The notes beneath the pieces were generated by a model. It saw only the letters and a program-made list of their open reading frames with translations. It had not been told where the DNA came from and searched no databases. Shown here piece after piece: positions 24,620 through 33,511 of a stretch of DNA of 64,000 bases; the stretch's first letter is position 1, and every line of letters begins with the position of its first letter. This DNA comes from Mogibacterium sp. Its GTDB lineage: Bacteria; Bacillota; Clostridia; Peptostreptococcales; Anaerovoracaceae. The stretch is from contig JAFQZQ010000031.1 in assembly GCA_017405845.1 (NCBI GenBank), forward strand, positions 62,001 through 126,000, read 5' to 3'. The position numbers were made by a program, and so were the translations under genes.

Positions 24620-26344
24620 ATGGCTTACGATGGAATTATTACATACGCTGTTGCAAAAGAATTGAAAGAACGTATCGTACCCGGCAAGATAGAGAAAGTC
24701 TATCAGCCGGGTCCCGAGGATCTTTTGGTGCACATCCACACCCAGCGTGGGAATGTGCGCCTTTTCATTTCGTGTAACAGCAGTTCAGCAAGAGTCTGCC
24801 TCACCGGAGGCAGCTATACGAATCCCGATCAGCCCCCTACCTTCTGCATGCTGCTCAGAAAGCATCTTCAGGGAGGCCGCATCACGGACGTCAGACAGAA
24901 GGATGCCGAGCGCATCATCGAAATTGACTTAGAAGCCCAGAATGAACTGGGATTTTCGGTTTGCCGAAGGCTTATAGTTGAGATCATGTCGAAGCACAGC
25001 AACATAGTGCTCATAGACATTGAAAGCGGTAAAATCATTGACGCAATAAAGCGCATATCAATTGATGTGAACAGATACCGCCAGCTGCTTCCGGGCATGA
25101 TATACAAATATCCGCCTGCACAGGACAAGCTGCCGTTCAAAGAGGTAACAGCTGAAACGCTGCTTCCTCACGACGATCGCGCTCTGATGTCACGCATAGC
25201 CGGCATCTCCCCTTCTATCAGCCGCGAGCTGCTTGCTAACTGCTATACCGATCATGACGCTTCTGTTATGTCGGTAGTGCCGGCAAGAAATCTCCTGCAG
25301 ATCGTTTCTTCAATTGATGACGGCATTGCAGCGCCGCGCGTGTATGTAGATGACGAAGGGACACCGAGAGAATTCCATGTCACCGATCTTACCGAATTCG
25401 ATGAGCTCGATACGATGTTCTTCGATACCGTATCGGAATGCGTGGACTATTACTTCTCAAACCGCGTAGCATCAAACATGGTGCGTCAGAAGTCCATGCC
25501 CCTCCTGAAATCGGTGCAGGCTTCGCTCAGCAAGGCTCTCCTGAAAAAGAAAAAGCTGTCGGAAGACCTCATGAGTGCGGAGAATTCCGAGAAGTACAGG
25601 CTTTACGGAGAGCTCCTCACAGCGAACCTCCATCTCGTAAAGCCGGGCGACCGCAAAGTCAGAGTGGTCAATTACTACGACGGGAGCGAAATCGAAATTC
25701 CTCTTGACGAGAAAATCTCAGCAGCTGCTAACGCCCAAAAATACTTCAAGAAGTATTCAAAGGCCAGGACTGCGATACATGAAAAGCAGACCCAGCTCGA
25801 AGACAACGACAGAGACATCGAATATCTCGAATCCGTCATACAGAACATAGAAGCTGCCGACAGCGTTCCCCTTCTCGATACAATAAGGGATGAGCTGGAA
25901 CAGACAGGCTATGTCAGAAGGCGTCAGAAAGCTTCACAGCGAAAGAAAAAGAACCGCAGGCCTGAACCTCTCAGATATACGCTCAGCGACGGCACAGAGG
26001 TGCTGGTAGGACGCAATAACATGGACAACGACTGGCTAACCATGAAGTTCGCGTCCAAGACAGACGTGTGGATGCACACAAAGGATATCCCGGGCTCGCA
26101 TGTCATAGTCAGGCTTGAGGACGGCCGGAACGTAAATGATTTGCCGGCTGAACTGGTTTATGAGGCCGCATCGATTGCTGCATACCACAGCAAGGCCGCC
26201 GGCAGCGACAATGTGCCGGTCGACTACGTACCGGTCAGATACGTCAAGAAGCCTAACGGAGCAAAGCCGGGTATGGTGATTTTCACCCACAATCAGACGG
26301 TTTATGTAGCTCCAAAGCTTCCTGAAGTAAAAAAAGAAAAGTAG
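24620..26344 (+). CDS. rqcH: NFACT family protein RqcH (Rqc2 homologue)
   Basis: A 574-residue ribosome-quality-control factor that binds stalled 50S-peptidyl-tRNA and drives alanine tailing. It has the NFACT-N domain (MAYDGIITYAVAKEL onwards), a long central coiled coil (about 290-430), a basic patch (RRRQKASQRKKKNRR) and the NFACT-R domain with VGRNNMDNDWLTMKFAS and DVWMHTKDIPGSHVIVR. Older annotations call this fibronectin-binding protein A. It stands alone with its own promoter and precedes tRNA-Val. Confidence 0.93.
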   Translation: MAYDGIITYAVAKELKERIVPGKIEKVYQPGPEDLLVHIHTQRGNVRLFISCNSSSARVCLTGGSYTNPDQPPTFCMLLRKHLQGGRITDVRQKDAERIIEIDLEAQNELGFSVCRRLIVEIMSKHSNIVLIDIESGKIIDAIKRISIDVNRYRQLLPGMIYKYPPAQDKLPFKEVTAETLLPHDDRALMSRIAGISPSISRELLANCYTDHDASVMSVVPARNLLQIVSSIDDGIAAPRVYVDDEGTPREFHVTDLTEFDELDTMFFDTVSECVDYYFSNRVASNMVRQKSMPLLKSVQASLSKALLKKKKLSEDLMSAENSEKYRLYGELLTANLHLVKPGDRKVRVVNYYDGSEIEIPLDEKISAAANAQKYFKKYSKARTAIHEKQTQLEDNDRDIEYLESVIQNIEAADSVPLLDTIRDELEQTGYVRRRQKASQRKKKNRRPEPLRYTLSDGTEVLVGRNNMDNDWLTMKFASKTDVWMHTKDIPGSHVIVRLEDGRNVNDLPAELVYEAASIAAYHSKAAGSDNVPVDYVPVRYVKKPNGAKPGMVIFTHNQTVYVAPKLPEVKKEK

Positions 26345-26366
26345 TGAAATCACCTGTGAAAAGGAG

Positions 26367-26396
26367 TACAATAGTCGTGCGCGATTAAAAGCGCAC
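26367..26396 (+). promoter_or_regulatory. tRNA promoter -10 and 5'-terminal hairpin
   Basis: TACAAT (26367-26372) would start transcription near 26378-26379. The first transcribed bases form GTGCGC-GATTAAAA-GCGCAC (26377-26396), a 6-bp hairpin before the tRNA. No convincing -35 is seen. Confidence 0.45.
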
Positions 26397-26403
26397 GCAA
26401 TAA

Positions 26404-26479
26404 GGTCTGTTAGCTCAGCTGGGAGAGCGCATGGGTCACAACCATGATGTCGCGGGTTCGAGTCCCTCACAGACCACCA
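26404..26479 (+). tRNA. tRNA-Val (anticodon CAC)
   Basis: 76 bases including encoded CCA. The acceptor stem is GGTCTGT/ACAGACC with discriminator A, the D-arm GCTCAGCTGGGAGAGC, the anticodon stem CATGG/CCATG with loop GTCACAA (U33, anticodon CAC) and the T-loop TTCGAGT. The T-stem GCGGG/CCCTC has one C-U mismatch at 50-64; the other four pairs are sound. It reads GUG codons. Confidence 0.93.
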
Positions 26480-26485
26480 ATTGAA

Positions 26486-26524
26486 AGCGCTGAAGTCATC
26501 AGGACTTCAGCGCTCTTTCTTTGT
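26486..26524 (+). terminator. Intrinsic terminator after tRNA-Val
   Basis: AGCGCTGAAGTC / GACTTCAGCGCT, a perfect 12-bp stem with a 5-base loop, followed by CTTTCTTTGTTCT. Confidence 0.9.
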
Positions 26525-26544
26525 TCTCAATCTGAACAGACTGT

Positions 26545-28140
26545 TTATTTACTGCCTTTATATTTGAAGATCATCATTGTGATGTCATCGAATTGCGGCG
26601 CATTGCCCGCAAAGAGGTCTATCTCCTTCTTAAGCTTTGACAGAATCTCCGCGGTACCGGCATCCTTGTTTTTGTTCAGGGCTTCGAGCATCCTCTCCTC
26701 ACCCATAAGCTCCATATGTTCATTGGTAGCCTCAGTGACTCCGTCTGTATAGACAAACAGGCAGTCTCCCGGTTCGAGAACGAACTCATGCTCCCTATAA
26801 GTAATGCCTTCTATGGTGGACACCGCAGGTGAATGTTTATATTTCACTGCCTCGAAGTCTCCGTCAGCCCTTTTAAGCACAGGATGCTCATGACCCGCAT
26901 TGGCAACAACACCCTTCCCGGTCGTAATATCTATCACGGCAAGCCATACCGTAACAAAGAGGCCTGTGTCATTGCCTTCAAGGAGCTGATTGTTGACTCG
27001 TTCGAGCGACTCAGCCGGGCCGCGGCCTGCCTGTACGCTTGTCTTGATCAAAACCTTGGATATCGCCATAAAGAGTGCAGCAGGCACCCCTTTGCCGGAC
27101 ACGTCAGCCATGACGAGAGCGATATGAGTATCATCTACCATAAAGAAGTCATAGAAGTCCCCTCCGACCTCCTTGGCAGGGGTCATTGATGCGTAAAGCT
27201 CAAATTCTTCTCTTTCAGGGAACGGCGGGAAAATATTAGGCAGCATGCCCTCCTGAATGCGTTTTGCAACGTTCAGCTCGGTACCTATGCGCTCCTTCTC
27301 TGCCGTGACTGCAGACAGTCTGCTGATATAATTGCGCAGATCTCCGTCCATCGTTTTGATTGAATCAGCAAGCTCTTCTATCTCATCTCCTGTATGTACA
27401 TCGATGTCGATCACCTGATCGCTCTCAAGATTGCTGATCATCCTTCCGGTGCTCGTTTGCAGCTGCCGTATAGGTCTGATGATATGCTTTTCTACTGAAG
27501 AATAGAATATCGACAGCGCGATCAGAGTAATGGTGGAGATTGCCGTAACTACGAGCAGCATGTACATCAGTATGCTCTTTCTGAACCCCGGTATTGAAAG
27601 ATCAACACCCACGACCGCAACCGGATCTCCTTCACTGTTAAATATCGGAGAATAAGCCGATGCTATATGCCCATATTTTTTATCCTTCTGTATACTGATT
27701 TCTTCTGGAGGGTCCTGACAGAATATCTTGAAAGTAGCCGCCTTGCTCTCTTCGCTCATATATTCTTCACGCTGGCCCAGCTCACACGCGCCTTCTACAT
27801 TGACTGCATCCCACACATATACCAGATCATTCTCATAAGGCACAAAAACATAGTAATACTTGAGGTTGGTCTCAAGCTGAGTGACGTTCAAAAAGTCGAG
27901 GATCTTATAATAATAATCATCCTTCTCACCGGTCTCGACATAATCGAGCACCCTGTCGCCGTCAATGATATTTGCAGCAGTGCGCGAATAATTAAAGGCC
28001 TGCTTGCTGTAGCTCTGCATCTGGTTAAAGTAATACTGGATACAGACAAGGGCTCCCGTAGCAATGATGAGCACCGCTGCAAACAGAACGATGCTTTTGA
28101 TCACTTTTCTATTCAGACTTAGTCTTTTATTATTTTCCAT
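26545..28140 (-). CDS. Sensor PP2C (RsbU/SpoIIE-type) serine phosphatase with HAMP
   Basis: A 531-residue membrane phosphatase. TM1 lies at about 15-33, followed by an extracytoplasmic sensor (35-187; a Cache-like layout is likely), TM2 at about 189-211, a HAMP linker (212-265), a coiled helix (ELNVAKRIQEGMLPN) and the PP2C catalytic domain with EVGGDFYDFF, MADVSGKGVPAALFMA, NAGHEHP and QFDDITMM carrying the metal Asp residues. Such enzymes dephosphorylate STAS-domain anti-anti-sigma proteins; none is encoded nearby. It overlaps the acyltransferase gene by 11 bases. A truncated paralogue lies at 62171-62616. Confidence 0.9.
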   Translation of the reverse strand: MENNKRLSLNRKVIKSIVLFAAVLIIATGALVCIQYYFNQMQSYSKQAFNYSRTAANIIDGDRVLDYVETGEKDDYYYKILDFLNVTQLETNLKYYYVFVPYENDLVYVWDAVNVEGACELGQREEYMSEESKAATFKIFCQDPPEEISIQKDKKYGHIASAYSPIFNSEGDPVAVVGVDLSIPGFRKSILMYMLLVVTAISTITLIALSIFYSSVEKHIIRPIRQLQTSTGRMISNLESDQVIDIDVHTGDEIEELADSIKTMDGDLRNYISRLSAVTAEKERIGTELNVAKRIQEGMLPNIFPPFPEREEFELYASMTPAKEVGGDFYDFFMVDDTHIALVMADVSGKGVPAALFMAISKVLIKTSVQAGRGPAESLERVNNQLLEGNDTGLFVTVWLAVIDITTGKGVVANAGHEHPVLKRADGDFEAVKYKHSPAVSTIEGITYREHEFVLEPGDCLFVYTDGVTEATNEHMELMGEERMLEALNKNKDAGTAEILSKLKKEIDLFAGNAPQFDDITMMIFKYKGSK

Positions 28141-29269
28141 TATTCACCGGTTTCCTGAGGTGTTCTGATTTAAAAATCTTATAATAGTGCGCCAGTATGA
28201 CCGTCACGATAAGTATTGCAAGAGCAATCAGCATAGTTTCCCAAAGAGGGAGCAACTGCGTTCCGTTAACAATATATAGTATAACATTTGTGATGGTCCT
28301 TACGAACACCCAGTGTATGCAGTATATCGCCGTTATATTTGCGCTGACTTCCGAAAAGAATGCCCTTGCCCCTGCACCGAACGATCTGGAGAGAAGGTTC
28401 CACACTCCCAGCATACCGATATCCAGACAGAGACATATGCAGACATCCCAAAGGTTCATGTGATAGTAGCAGTTCTGACCCTCTCCGAACATACCCCATC
28501 CGAAATGTATGCCTATAGGGAAATATGCCAGTGCTATGACGAGCGGAATCGGAGAGACCATACGGTAGAACGCCTTCTTATCCTTCACTCTTCTAAGCAC
28601 CCTGCCGAACGCCATACCTGCAACAGGTATTATCAGCCATGTCAGCAAAGGAAAGTCGGAGATCACCAGTCCTGTTGCATCATCGGTACCGATAAAATAT
28701 CCGAGGAATATGTTTCCGAACATGGAATGCGTATCGACATCGCCTATCAGGTTTGTTGACACTGTCATTGCTGCAGCGATTCCGAGCATTGCCCTGTCGG
28801 ATAATTCGAAGTAATGGAAAACAGCGATCGTTATAATGGCCAGGCCGGCAAACAGAAGCACGTCGTTTCCAAGCCATCTGTAAAACAGAGGTTCAATGAA
28901 CTGTTCTCTGTCGCCGGTTATTTTATACCCTATCAGATACGGGATCAGGAATCTGCATGTATTGTTCAGATAGAAAATACCTATAAGTATGAGACCTCGC
29001 TTCAGCTGCTGCCTTACCGTTACCTTCCTGCTGTATACAAGTCCTATACCCATCGCAAAAAGATACATCGGTCCACTGAAAGGTCCGCCGATTATGGTAT
29101 CGAAAAGATAAGGGATACCGCTGCACAGTCCCTCATCACTGGTACACTCTATAATGCAATGTATGAAAGGCAGCATTAAAACCATTTCGGCTTTTGCTAT
29201 ATCTACGTCCAGCTGCCTTCTTGTATTGACCGGCTCATCTGCCAGCAAACTTCTTACTTCCTTTAGCAT
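28130..29269 (-). CDS. Multi-pass membrane acyltransferase-like protein
   Basis: A 379-residue integral membrane protein with about ten helices. RQLDVDIAKAEMVLMLPFIH near the N-terminus matches the start of acyltransferase-3 or HGSNAT/DUF1624 proteins (R-x-D-x-AK...H). These move acyl groups onto extracytoplasmic sugars or lipids. It has no fused hydrolase domain. It is first in a two-gene unit with the sensor phosphatase, which could respond to or control the same envelope process (inference). Its ATG at 29269 has no ribosome site but a promoter six bases upstream. Confidence 0.7.
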   Translation of the reverse strand: MLKEVRSLLADEPVNTRRQLDVDIAKAEMVLMLPFIHCIIECTSDEGLCSGIPYLFDTIIGGPFSGPMYLFAMGIGLVYSRKVTVRQQLKRGLILIGIFYLNNTCRFLIPYLIGYKITGDREQFIEPLFYRWLGNDVLLFAGLAIITIAVFHYFELSDRAMLGIAAAMTVSTNLIGDVDTHSMFGNIFLGYFIGTDDATGLVISDFPLLTWLIIPVAGMAFGRVLRRVKDKKAFYRMVSPIPLVIALAYFPIGIHFGWGMFGEGQNCYYHMNLWDVCICLCLDIGMLGVWNLLSRSFGAGARAFFSEVSANITAIYCIHWVFVRTITNVILYIVNGTQLLPLWETMLIALAILIVTVILAHYYKIFKSEHLRKPVNNGK

Positions 29270-29275
29270 GAGATT

Positions 29276-29284
29276 ATTTTATCA
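29276..29284 (-). promoter_or_regulatory. Extended -10 promoter of the leaderless acyltransferase gene
   Basis: On the minus strand TGATAAAAT is TG-A-TAAAAT. Six bases (AATCTC) separate it from the ATG at 29269, identical geometry to 14001-14016 and 18009-18024. Confidence 0.6.
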
Positions 29285-29313
29285 ATTTTTACCGGCTATT
29301 GCACCCAAAACCG

Positions 29314-29343
29314 TTGAATGACGACCTATTTCAATAGTATTAT
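29314..29343 (+). promoter_or_regulatory. Sigma-A promoter giving leaderless lspA mRNA
   Basis: TTGAAT (29314-29319), an 18-base spacer, TATTAT (29338-29343), then seven bases to the ATG at 29351. No Shine-Dalgarno sequence is seen. Confidence 0.6.
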
Positions 29344-29350
29344 TTTATCC

Positions 29351-29815
29351 ATGAAAAGATTTATTTACCCATTGATTGCGGCGATCGTGATAATTCTCGA
29401 TCAGCTGACCAAATATCTCGTTAGAGCAAATATGCAGCCCGGCGACAGAATACCTGTTATCGGCGACTGGATGAGCATCAATTATGTGCAGAACACCGGC
29501 ACAGCCTTCAGCATGTTTCGCGGCAACCAGTTTGTCACGATCTTTCTGACAAGCGTTATGATAATCTTCTGCATTATTTTTATTGTCAAAGAATCGCGCG
29601 ATGGCCAGGTGCTCATATCTACACTCTTCACTTTTGTAGCTGCCGGTGGAATATCCAACATGATCGACCGTCTCACGCTCGGTTTTGTCACAGACATGAT
29701 TTCATGCGGCAGCTTTGCAGTTTTTAACATTGCAGACATAGGGGTCACATGTGGCTGCATCCTGACCATGATAGTGTTGGTACTGTTTTACAAAGATGAC
29801 AAAGAGGAGGCTTAG
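29351..29815 (+). CDS. lspA: Lipoprotein signal peptidase LspA
   Basis: A 154-residue aspartyl protease of the membrane that removes signal peptides from prolipoproteins, such as the binding lipoprotein at 2383-3678. Four TM helices and the family blocks are visible: ILDQLTKYLV, YVQNTGTAFSMF, GGISNMIDRLTLGFVTDMI and FNIADIGV, with the two catalytic Asp in VTDMI and NIADI. The start is the ATG at 29351; an upstream in-frame ATG at 29318 would add residues absent from the family and lies in the promoter. Confidence 0.94.
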   Translation: MKRFIYPLIAAIVIILDQLTKYLVRANMQPGDRIPVIGDWMSINYVQNTGTAFSMFRGNQFVTIFLTSVMIIFCIIFIVKESRDGQVLISTLFTFVAAGGISNMIDRLTLGFVTDMISCGSFAVFNIADIGVTCGCILTMIVLVLFYKDDKEEA

Positions 29816-30760
29816 ATGGCCGAATATATCCTGACCGTAACCGCATCCGCAGAGGACGCAGGGGTAAGGCTCGATGCATTCATAGGCTACAATACCGACG
29901 AGCTGTCACGGAGCTATGCCGTAAAGCTTATCGAGAAGGGACGCGTTAAAGTCAACGGTGATATCGTCACCTCAAAAAAGCGTGCTGTCTCGGAAGGCGA
30001 TACGGTAACGATAGACATGCCTGAGCCGGAACCGCTTGAGATCACTGCCGAAAACATCCCTTTAGAGATAGTATACGAAGATGAGGATGTGGCAGTCATC
30101 AACAAGCCGCGCGGTATGGTTGTGCATCCGGGTCCGGGTAATCCGTCAGGCACACTTGTGAACGCTATCATGTATCATATGGGCGATTCTCTTTCGTCCA
30201 TAAACGGCGTGATACGCCCCGGTATAGTCCACCGGATAGACAAAGATACCAGCGGCCTTCTTATGATAGCCAAAAACGACAAAGCGCATGAATCTCTCGC
30301 GGCACAGCTCAAAGAGCACAGTGTCACAAGAGAGTACACAGCTCTTGTTTATGACAACATACGCGAAGACGAGATGACCATCGACGAGCCTATAGGACGC
30401 GATGAACGCAACAGAATGCGCCATGCTGTCAACGGAAGTGCGGCAAGAAATGCTGTCACGCACATAAAAGTGCTGGAGCGCTTTGGCAAGTATACGCTTG
30501 TAAAAGCAAGGCTCGAGACAGGCCGTACCCACCAGATAAGAGTCCACATGGCATATATGCATCACCCGCTTGCAGGCGATGAGCTTTACGGATCGCGCAG
30601 GCAGTCTTCAAAGATCGAAGGCATTGAGGTGCACGGTCAGCTGCTCCATGCAGGCACACTGGGATTCATCCATCCTTCTACAGGCGAATACCTGGAGTTT
30701 CACTCCAATCTGCCGGAAATATTCAGCAATGTACTGAATAAACTGCGTAAAATTAACTAA
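29816..30760 (+). CDS. rluD: RluD-type ribosomal large subunit pseudouridine synthase
   Basis: A 314-residue enzyme that isomerises uridines in 23S rRNA. An N-terminal S4 domain (VRLDAFIGYNTDELSRSYAV, ..GRVKVNG) is followed by the catalytic domain: NKPRGMVVHPGPGN, HRIDKDTSGLLMIAKND (catalytic Asp), and LETGRTHQIRVHMA. The ATG follows the lspA stop immediately (TAGATG), with GAGGAGG inside the lspA end. lspA-rluD pairing is widespread in bacteria. Confidence 0.94.
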   Translation: MAEYILTVTASAEDAGVRLDAFIGYNTDELSRSYAVKLIEKGRVKVNGDIVTSKKRAVSEGDTVTIDMPEPEPLEITAENIPLEIVYEDEDVAVINKPRGMVVHPGPGNPSGTLVNAIMYHMGDSLSSINGVIRPGIVHRIDKDTSGLLMIAKNDKAHESLAAQLKEHSVTREYTALVYDNIREDEMTIDEPIGRDERNRMRHAVNGSAARNAVTHIKVLERFGKYTLVKARLETGRTHQIRVHMAYMHHPLAGDELYGSRRQSSKIEGIEVHGQLLHAGTLGFIHPSTGEYLEFHSNLPEIFSNVLNKLRKIN

Positions 30761-30799
30761 AAAAGTGCGTATACATCGTCAGATGTATACGCACTTTTT
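30760..30799. terminator. Bidirectional intrinsic terminator
   Basis: AAAAAGTGCGTATACATC-GTCA-GATGTATACGCACTTTTT, an 18-bp perfect stem flanked by A and T runs between convergent rluD and the DUF5684-type gene. Confidence 0.95.
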
Positions 30800-30815
30800 G
30801 TTTATTGTTACTTTG

Positions 30816-31373
30816 TTATTCAGTTACATCCTGATTGAAGTCGAACTCCACTTCGCTGGCTTCCTTTGCTGCAGGCTCAACCTTCTCGACTACAGGTTCA
30901 ACTTTCTCAACTACCGGCTCCTGCTTAACGACGTTGAAGTCAACAGTCTTAGCCTGGCGTGCTTCACCCGTGCGTCTGTCGCCTTCACCATAAGGCCCGT
31001 AGTAGTCATAATTGCCGAATCCCGTAATGCAGTAGAATACAGGGGCAAGGAATGTATATCCCCATGCCCAGGCATCAGACTGTCCGTAAGCCTTTGCCGT
31101 AGCCTTTCCCATCTGATATGCGAAATAGAAATACATAAACCATCCGACGATCGGTACTATAACGACGAACAGTCTCAGCCAGTACCAAGGGTTGTTCATT
31201 ACCTTTTCACAAAGTTTATACTGATTATAGAACGGAATGAAACCAATCCAGCCCTGTTCTCCGGCTTTCTCGAACATCTTCCAGAGGCCTATGGCCATGA
31301 TGATATACCAAATACCTGAACTTCCGGAAGTCGCTCCCGAATTTTCCTGTGCATATGCCATTATTGAATCCAT
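30816..31373 (-). CDS. DUF5684-type integral membrane protein
   Basis: A 185-residue protein with four membrane segments in the first 115 residues. The first includes WYIIMAIGLWKMFEKAGEQG, followed by WIGFIPFYNQYKLCEKV, a signature shared with DUF5684 proteins. The cytosolic tail has a short repeated PVVEKVE motif (three copies, the last imperfect) and acidic end. Function unknown. It is 32 bases after the 81-residue protein gene, which shares its promoter. Confidence 0.75.
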   Translation of the reverse strand: MDSIMAYAQENSGATSGSSGIWYIIMAIGLWKMFEKAGEQGWIGFIPFYNQYKLCEKVMNNPWYWLRLFVVIVPIVGWFMYFYFAYQMGKATAKAYGQSDAWAWGYTFLAPVFYCITGFGNYDYYGPYGEGDRRTGEARQAKTVDFNVVKQEPVVEKVEPVVEKVEPAAKEASEVEFDFNQDVTE

Positions 31374-31405
31374 TTATGCAATTCTCCTTTCTCTTATATA
31401 TCCGC

Positions 31406-31651
31406 TTATTGCTCGATCGGATCGTTTTCAACAATGCGTCTGATTTCTTCTCTGTCAGCTGCACGCTGGTCCTCGAGCTTCTTCTGATCGCTTGCCTGTT
31501 TGTCGAGCAGGGCTTCACCCAGCTGCTTAGCCCCACTGATAAGAAGTGCTCCTCCGGCAACTCCGACTGCAACTATCTTAATCAGCGTACTGCCCAGACC
31601 ACCGCCCGCGCTCGCGTTTAAATTTTCGATTCCTGTTTTATTGCTTGCCAT
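31406..31651 (-). CDS. Small membrane protein, unknown function
   Basis: An 81-residue protein with one Gly-rich hydrophobic stretch (about 19-40, LGSTLIKIVAVGVAGGALLI) and a charged helical tail (KQASDQKKLEDQRAADREE). AAGGAGG sits 8 bases before the ATG. It is the first gene of a two-gene unit with the DUF5684-type protein. I do not recognise the family. Confidence 0.65.
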   Translation of the reverse strand: MASNKTGIENLNASAGGGLGSTLIKIVAVGVAGGALLISGAKQLGEALLDKQASDQKKLEDQRAADREEIRRIVENDPIEQ

Positions 31652-31706
31652 TCCAAGTCCCTCCTTGGTTTAGTTACTACGGCACCGCCGTGTTATTAAC
31701 CATATT

Positions 31707-31715
31707 ATTATAACA
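31707..31715 (-). promoter_or_regulatory. Extended -10 promoter for the two small membrane protein genes
   Basis: On the minus strand TGTTATAAT is TG-T-TATAAT, directly after the amidase stop. The start would be near 31700, giving a leader of about 50 bases with a CGGC-GGT-GCCG mini-hairpin and a good ribosome site. Confidence 0.55.
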
Positions 31716-32540
31716 CTAATACTTTAAATCGTATATATCCGTCCTGCGCGCTGAAAGAAGCGGCAGCTTTTGTCTTACTTCATCTATATAATCGAGGTCT
31801 ATTTCTGTGATATTATGGCCTTCCTTCTCGTCCATCTGCATCAGGACCCTGCCCCAAGGATCGGTGATAATCGAGTGGCCATATGCCAAGTATCCGGCCT
31901 GCGGATCACGGGCTGTTGCAGTGCCTACCATATAAATCTGGTTCTCTATGGCTCTCTGGCGGAATGCGATTTCCCAGTGAGCAGGTCCGGTGGTCATATT
32001 AAAAGAGGCCGGATTGAAAATTACCTTTGCTCCTGCCAGAGCCGGTATGCGCGAACTCTCGGGGAATCTTATGTCAAAGCAGATGTTGACTGCCATCTTG
32101 CACCACTCGGTCTCGAAAGTGTCAAAGGTGCTTCCTGCAGTAAGAGTGTCAGACTCCTTAAAGACCTGCTCGCCATGAGCATATATGTCGAAAAGGTGCA
32201 CTTTGCGGTGTTTGCCGATCTGTCTGCCCTCCCTGTCGAAAACATAGCAGGTGTTGTAGACCTTTCCGTCTTCACCCATCTCGGGGATCGATCCTCCCAC
32301 CAGGTATACGGAGTTCTTACGGGCTATGGTTGACATGGCAAGCCAGCTGTCACCCTCTGTAGGCTCGGCATTTACAGGAAACAGATCGGTCTGATACGGG
32401 CTGTTCCATATTTCAGGCAGGCTTATGATATCAGCGCCCTCAGCCGCCCCATCCGCTACCAGCTCAGCCAGCTTCTCTATGTTCTCATATTTGTCTTCGT
32501 GTACCTTCAGCTGGAGACTGGCGATTCTTATGATGTTCAT
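31716..32540 (-). CDS. Nitrilase-superfamily amidohydrolase (omega-amidase-like)
   Basis: A 274-residue carbon-nitrogen hydrolase. The Glu-Lys-Cys triad is visible: SLPEIWNSPY (Glu), GKHRKVHLFD (Lys) and VNICFDIRFPE (Cys). The form resembles Nit2/omega-amidase, which cleaves 2-oxo-glutaramate or -succinamate, but carbamoylated substrates are also possible. It is the last gene of the pyrimidine transcript, 15 bases after the YdcZ transporter. Confidence 0.88.
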   Translation of the reverse strand: MNIIRIASLQLKVHEDKYENIEKLAELVADGAAEGADIISLPEIWNSPYQTDLFPVNAEPTEGDSWLAMSTIARKNSVYLVGGSIPEMGEDGKVYNTCYVFDREGRQIGKHRKVHLFDIYAHGEQVFKESDTLTAGSTFDTFETEWCKMAVNICFDIRFPESSRIPALAGAKVIFNPASFNMTTGPAHWEIAFRQRAIENQIYMVGTATARDPQAGYLAYGHSIITDPWGRVLMQMDEKEGHNITEIDLDYIDEVRQKLPLLSARRTDIYDLKY

Positions 32541-32555
32541 TTTGCTGTTCCCTTT

Positions 32556-33488
32556 CTAGATAAACGATATAGCTGCAGTTCCGGCAAGCATAAGAAACAT
32601 GCCGGCAATTTTTCTGAATGTTACAGGTTTCTTTTCTATGCCTAGGAACCCTGCCGCGTCTATTGCGAGACCTGCGGCCATCATTCCTATGAGGTTCATT
32701 ATGGTATTGAGTCCCGTCCCCAGCACAGGCGCAACCGCCGCATTGCCGCTTACAACAGTAAGGGCAAACATGCCTCCGCTGATCATCCAGATCCTGAAAT
32801 CCGGTCTGACTCCTGTGTCGCTATCGAATATGCCCCTTCTGCCTTTAGTCAGCAACAGCGTGATGACTACAATGGACGTGGACAGCATCGCCACAGACAT
32901 GGAAACAAGGGTAGCCTTGCTGGCAGATTCTACCACTGTTTTTAAAGTCCCGTTGACCGCTATCTGGGTTGAGCATGCAATGCCGTCTATGAATGCAAGG
33001 ATCGCGTATAACAGAGGCAAAGCCTTTCGCCCACCGCCGCCGGTGCCCTTCTCCCATGTTGAGATCACCATTCCGGCCAGCACGAGTGCCGCACCTGCAA
33101 GCCTTGTGAGTGTCATCTGCACTTGATCTGTGCCAAACAACGCGAAATGGTCTATGACAAGTCCGGTAACAACCTGGCCGAAGTTCAGTATTATCACGTT
33201 TCCTGCAGCTCCGAGCTTAGGCACACAAACAATGTTAAGGGTCACTATGATTATAGCGCAGACCCCTCCGAACCAGATCCATGGCGGATTCTCAGCGATC
33301 GTCCCAAGCGGTATGAACAACCTGTGTTCATTAAAAATAATAAAGGCTGCAAGAAGCAGCCAAGCCACAGCAAAATTGATACCTGCCGTGATGAACGGAG
33401 ATCTGAAAAACTTTCTGGCTTCCGTATTGATACTAGCCTGCATCGTGGATGCGATGCCGGCAACAACTCCTATCACCAGAGCGATCAT
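32556..33488 (-). CDS. YdcZ (DUF606) family DMT transporter, tandem form
   Basis: A 310-residue membrane protein with about ten helices in two DUF606 repeats (GVVAGIASTMQASINTEARK at the start of the first, FIDGIACSTQIAVNGTLK in the second). Most family members have a single repeat of about 150 residues. These are presumed exporters of small metabolites. It lies 23 bases after pyrE and before the amidase, so it may move a pyrimidine-related or amide compound (inference). Confidence 0.85.
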   Translation of the reverse strand: MIALVIGVVAGIASTMQASINTEARKFFRSPFITAGINFAVAWLLLAAFIIFNEHRLFIPLGTIAENPPWIWFGGVCAIIIVTLNIVCVPKLGAAGNVIILNFGQVVTGLVIDHFALFGTDQVQMTLTRLAGAALVLAGMVISTWEKGTGGGGRKALPLLYAILAFIDGIACSTQIAVNGTLKTVVESASKATLVSMSVAMLSTSIVVITLLLTKGRRGIFDSDTGVRPDFRIWMISGGMFALTVVSGNAAVAPVLGTGLNTIMNLIGMMAAGLAIDAAGFLGIEKKPVTFRKIAGMFLMLAGTAAISFI

Positions 33489-33511
33489 TATTGTTTAGTC
33501 CCTTTTCCTTT

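Noticed and set aside
26404..26479. tRNA-His identity
   Set aside because: The loop GTCACAA puts U at 33 and CAC at 34-36, so the anticodon is CAC (Val); the His-specific extra G-1 is absent.
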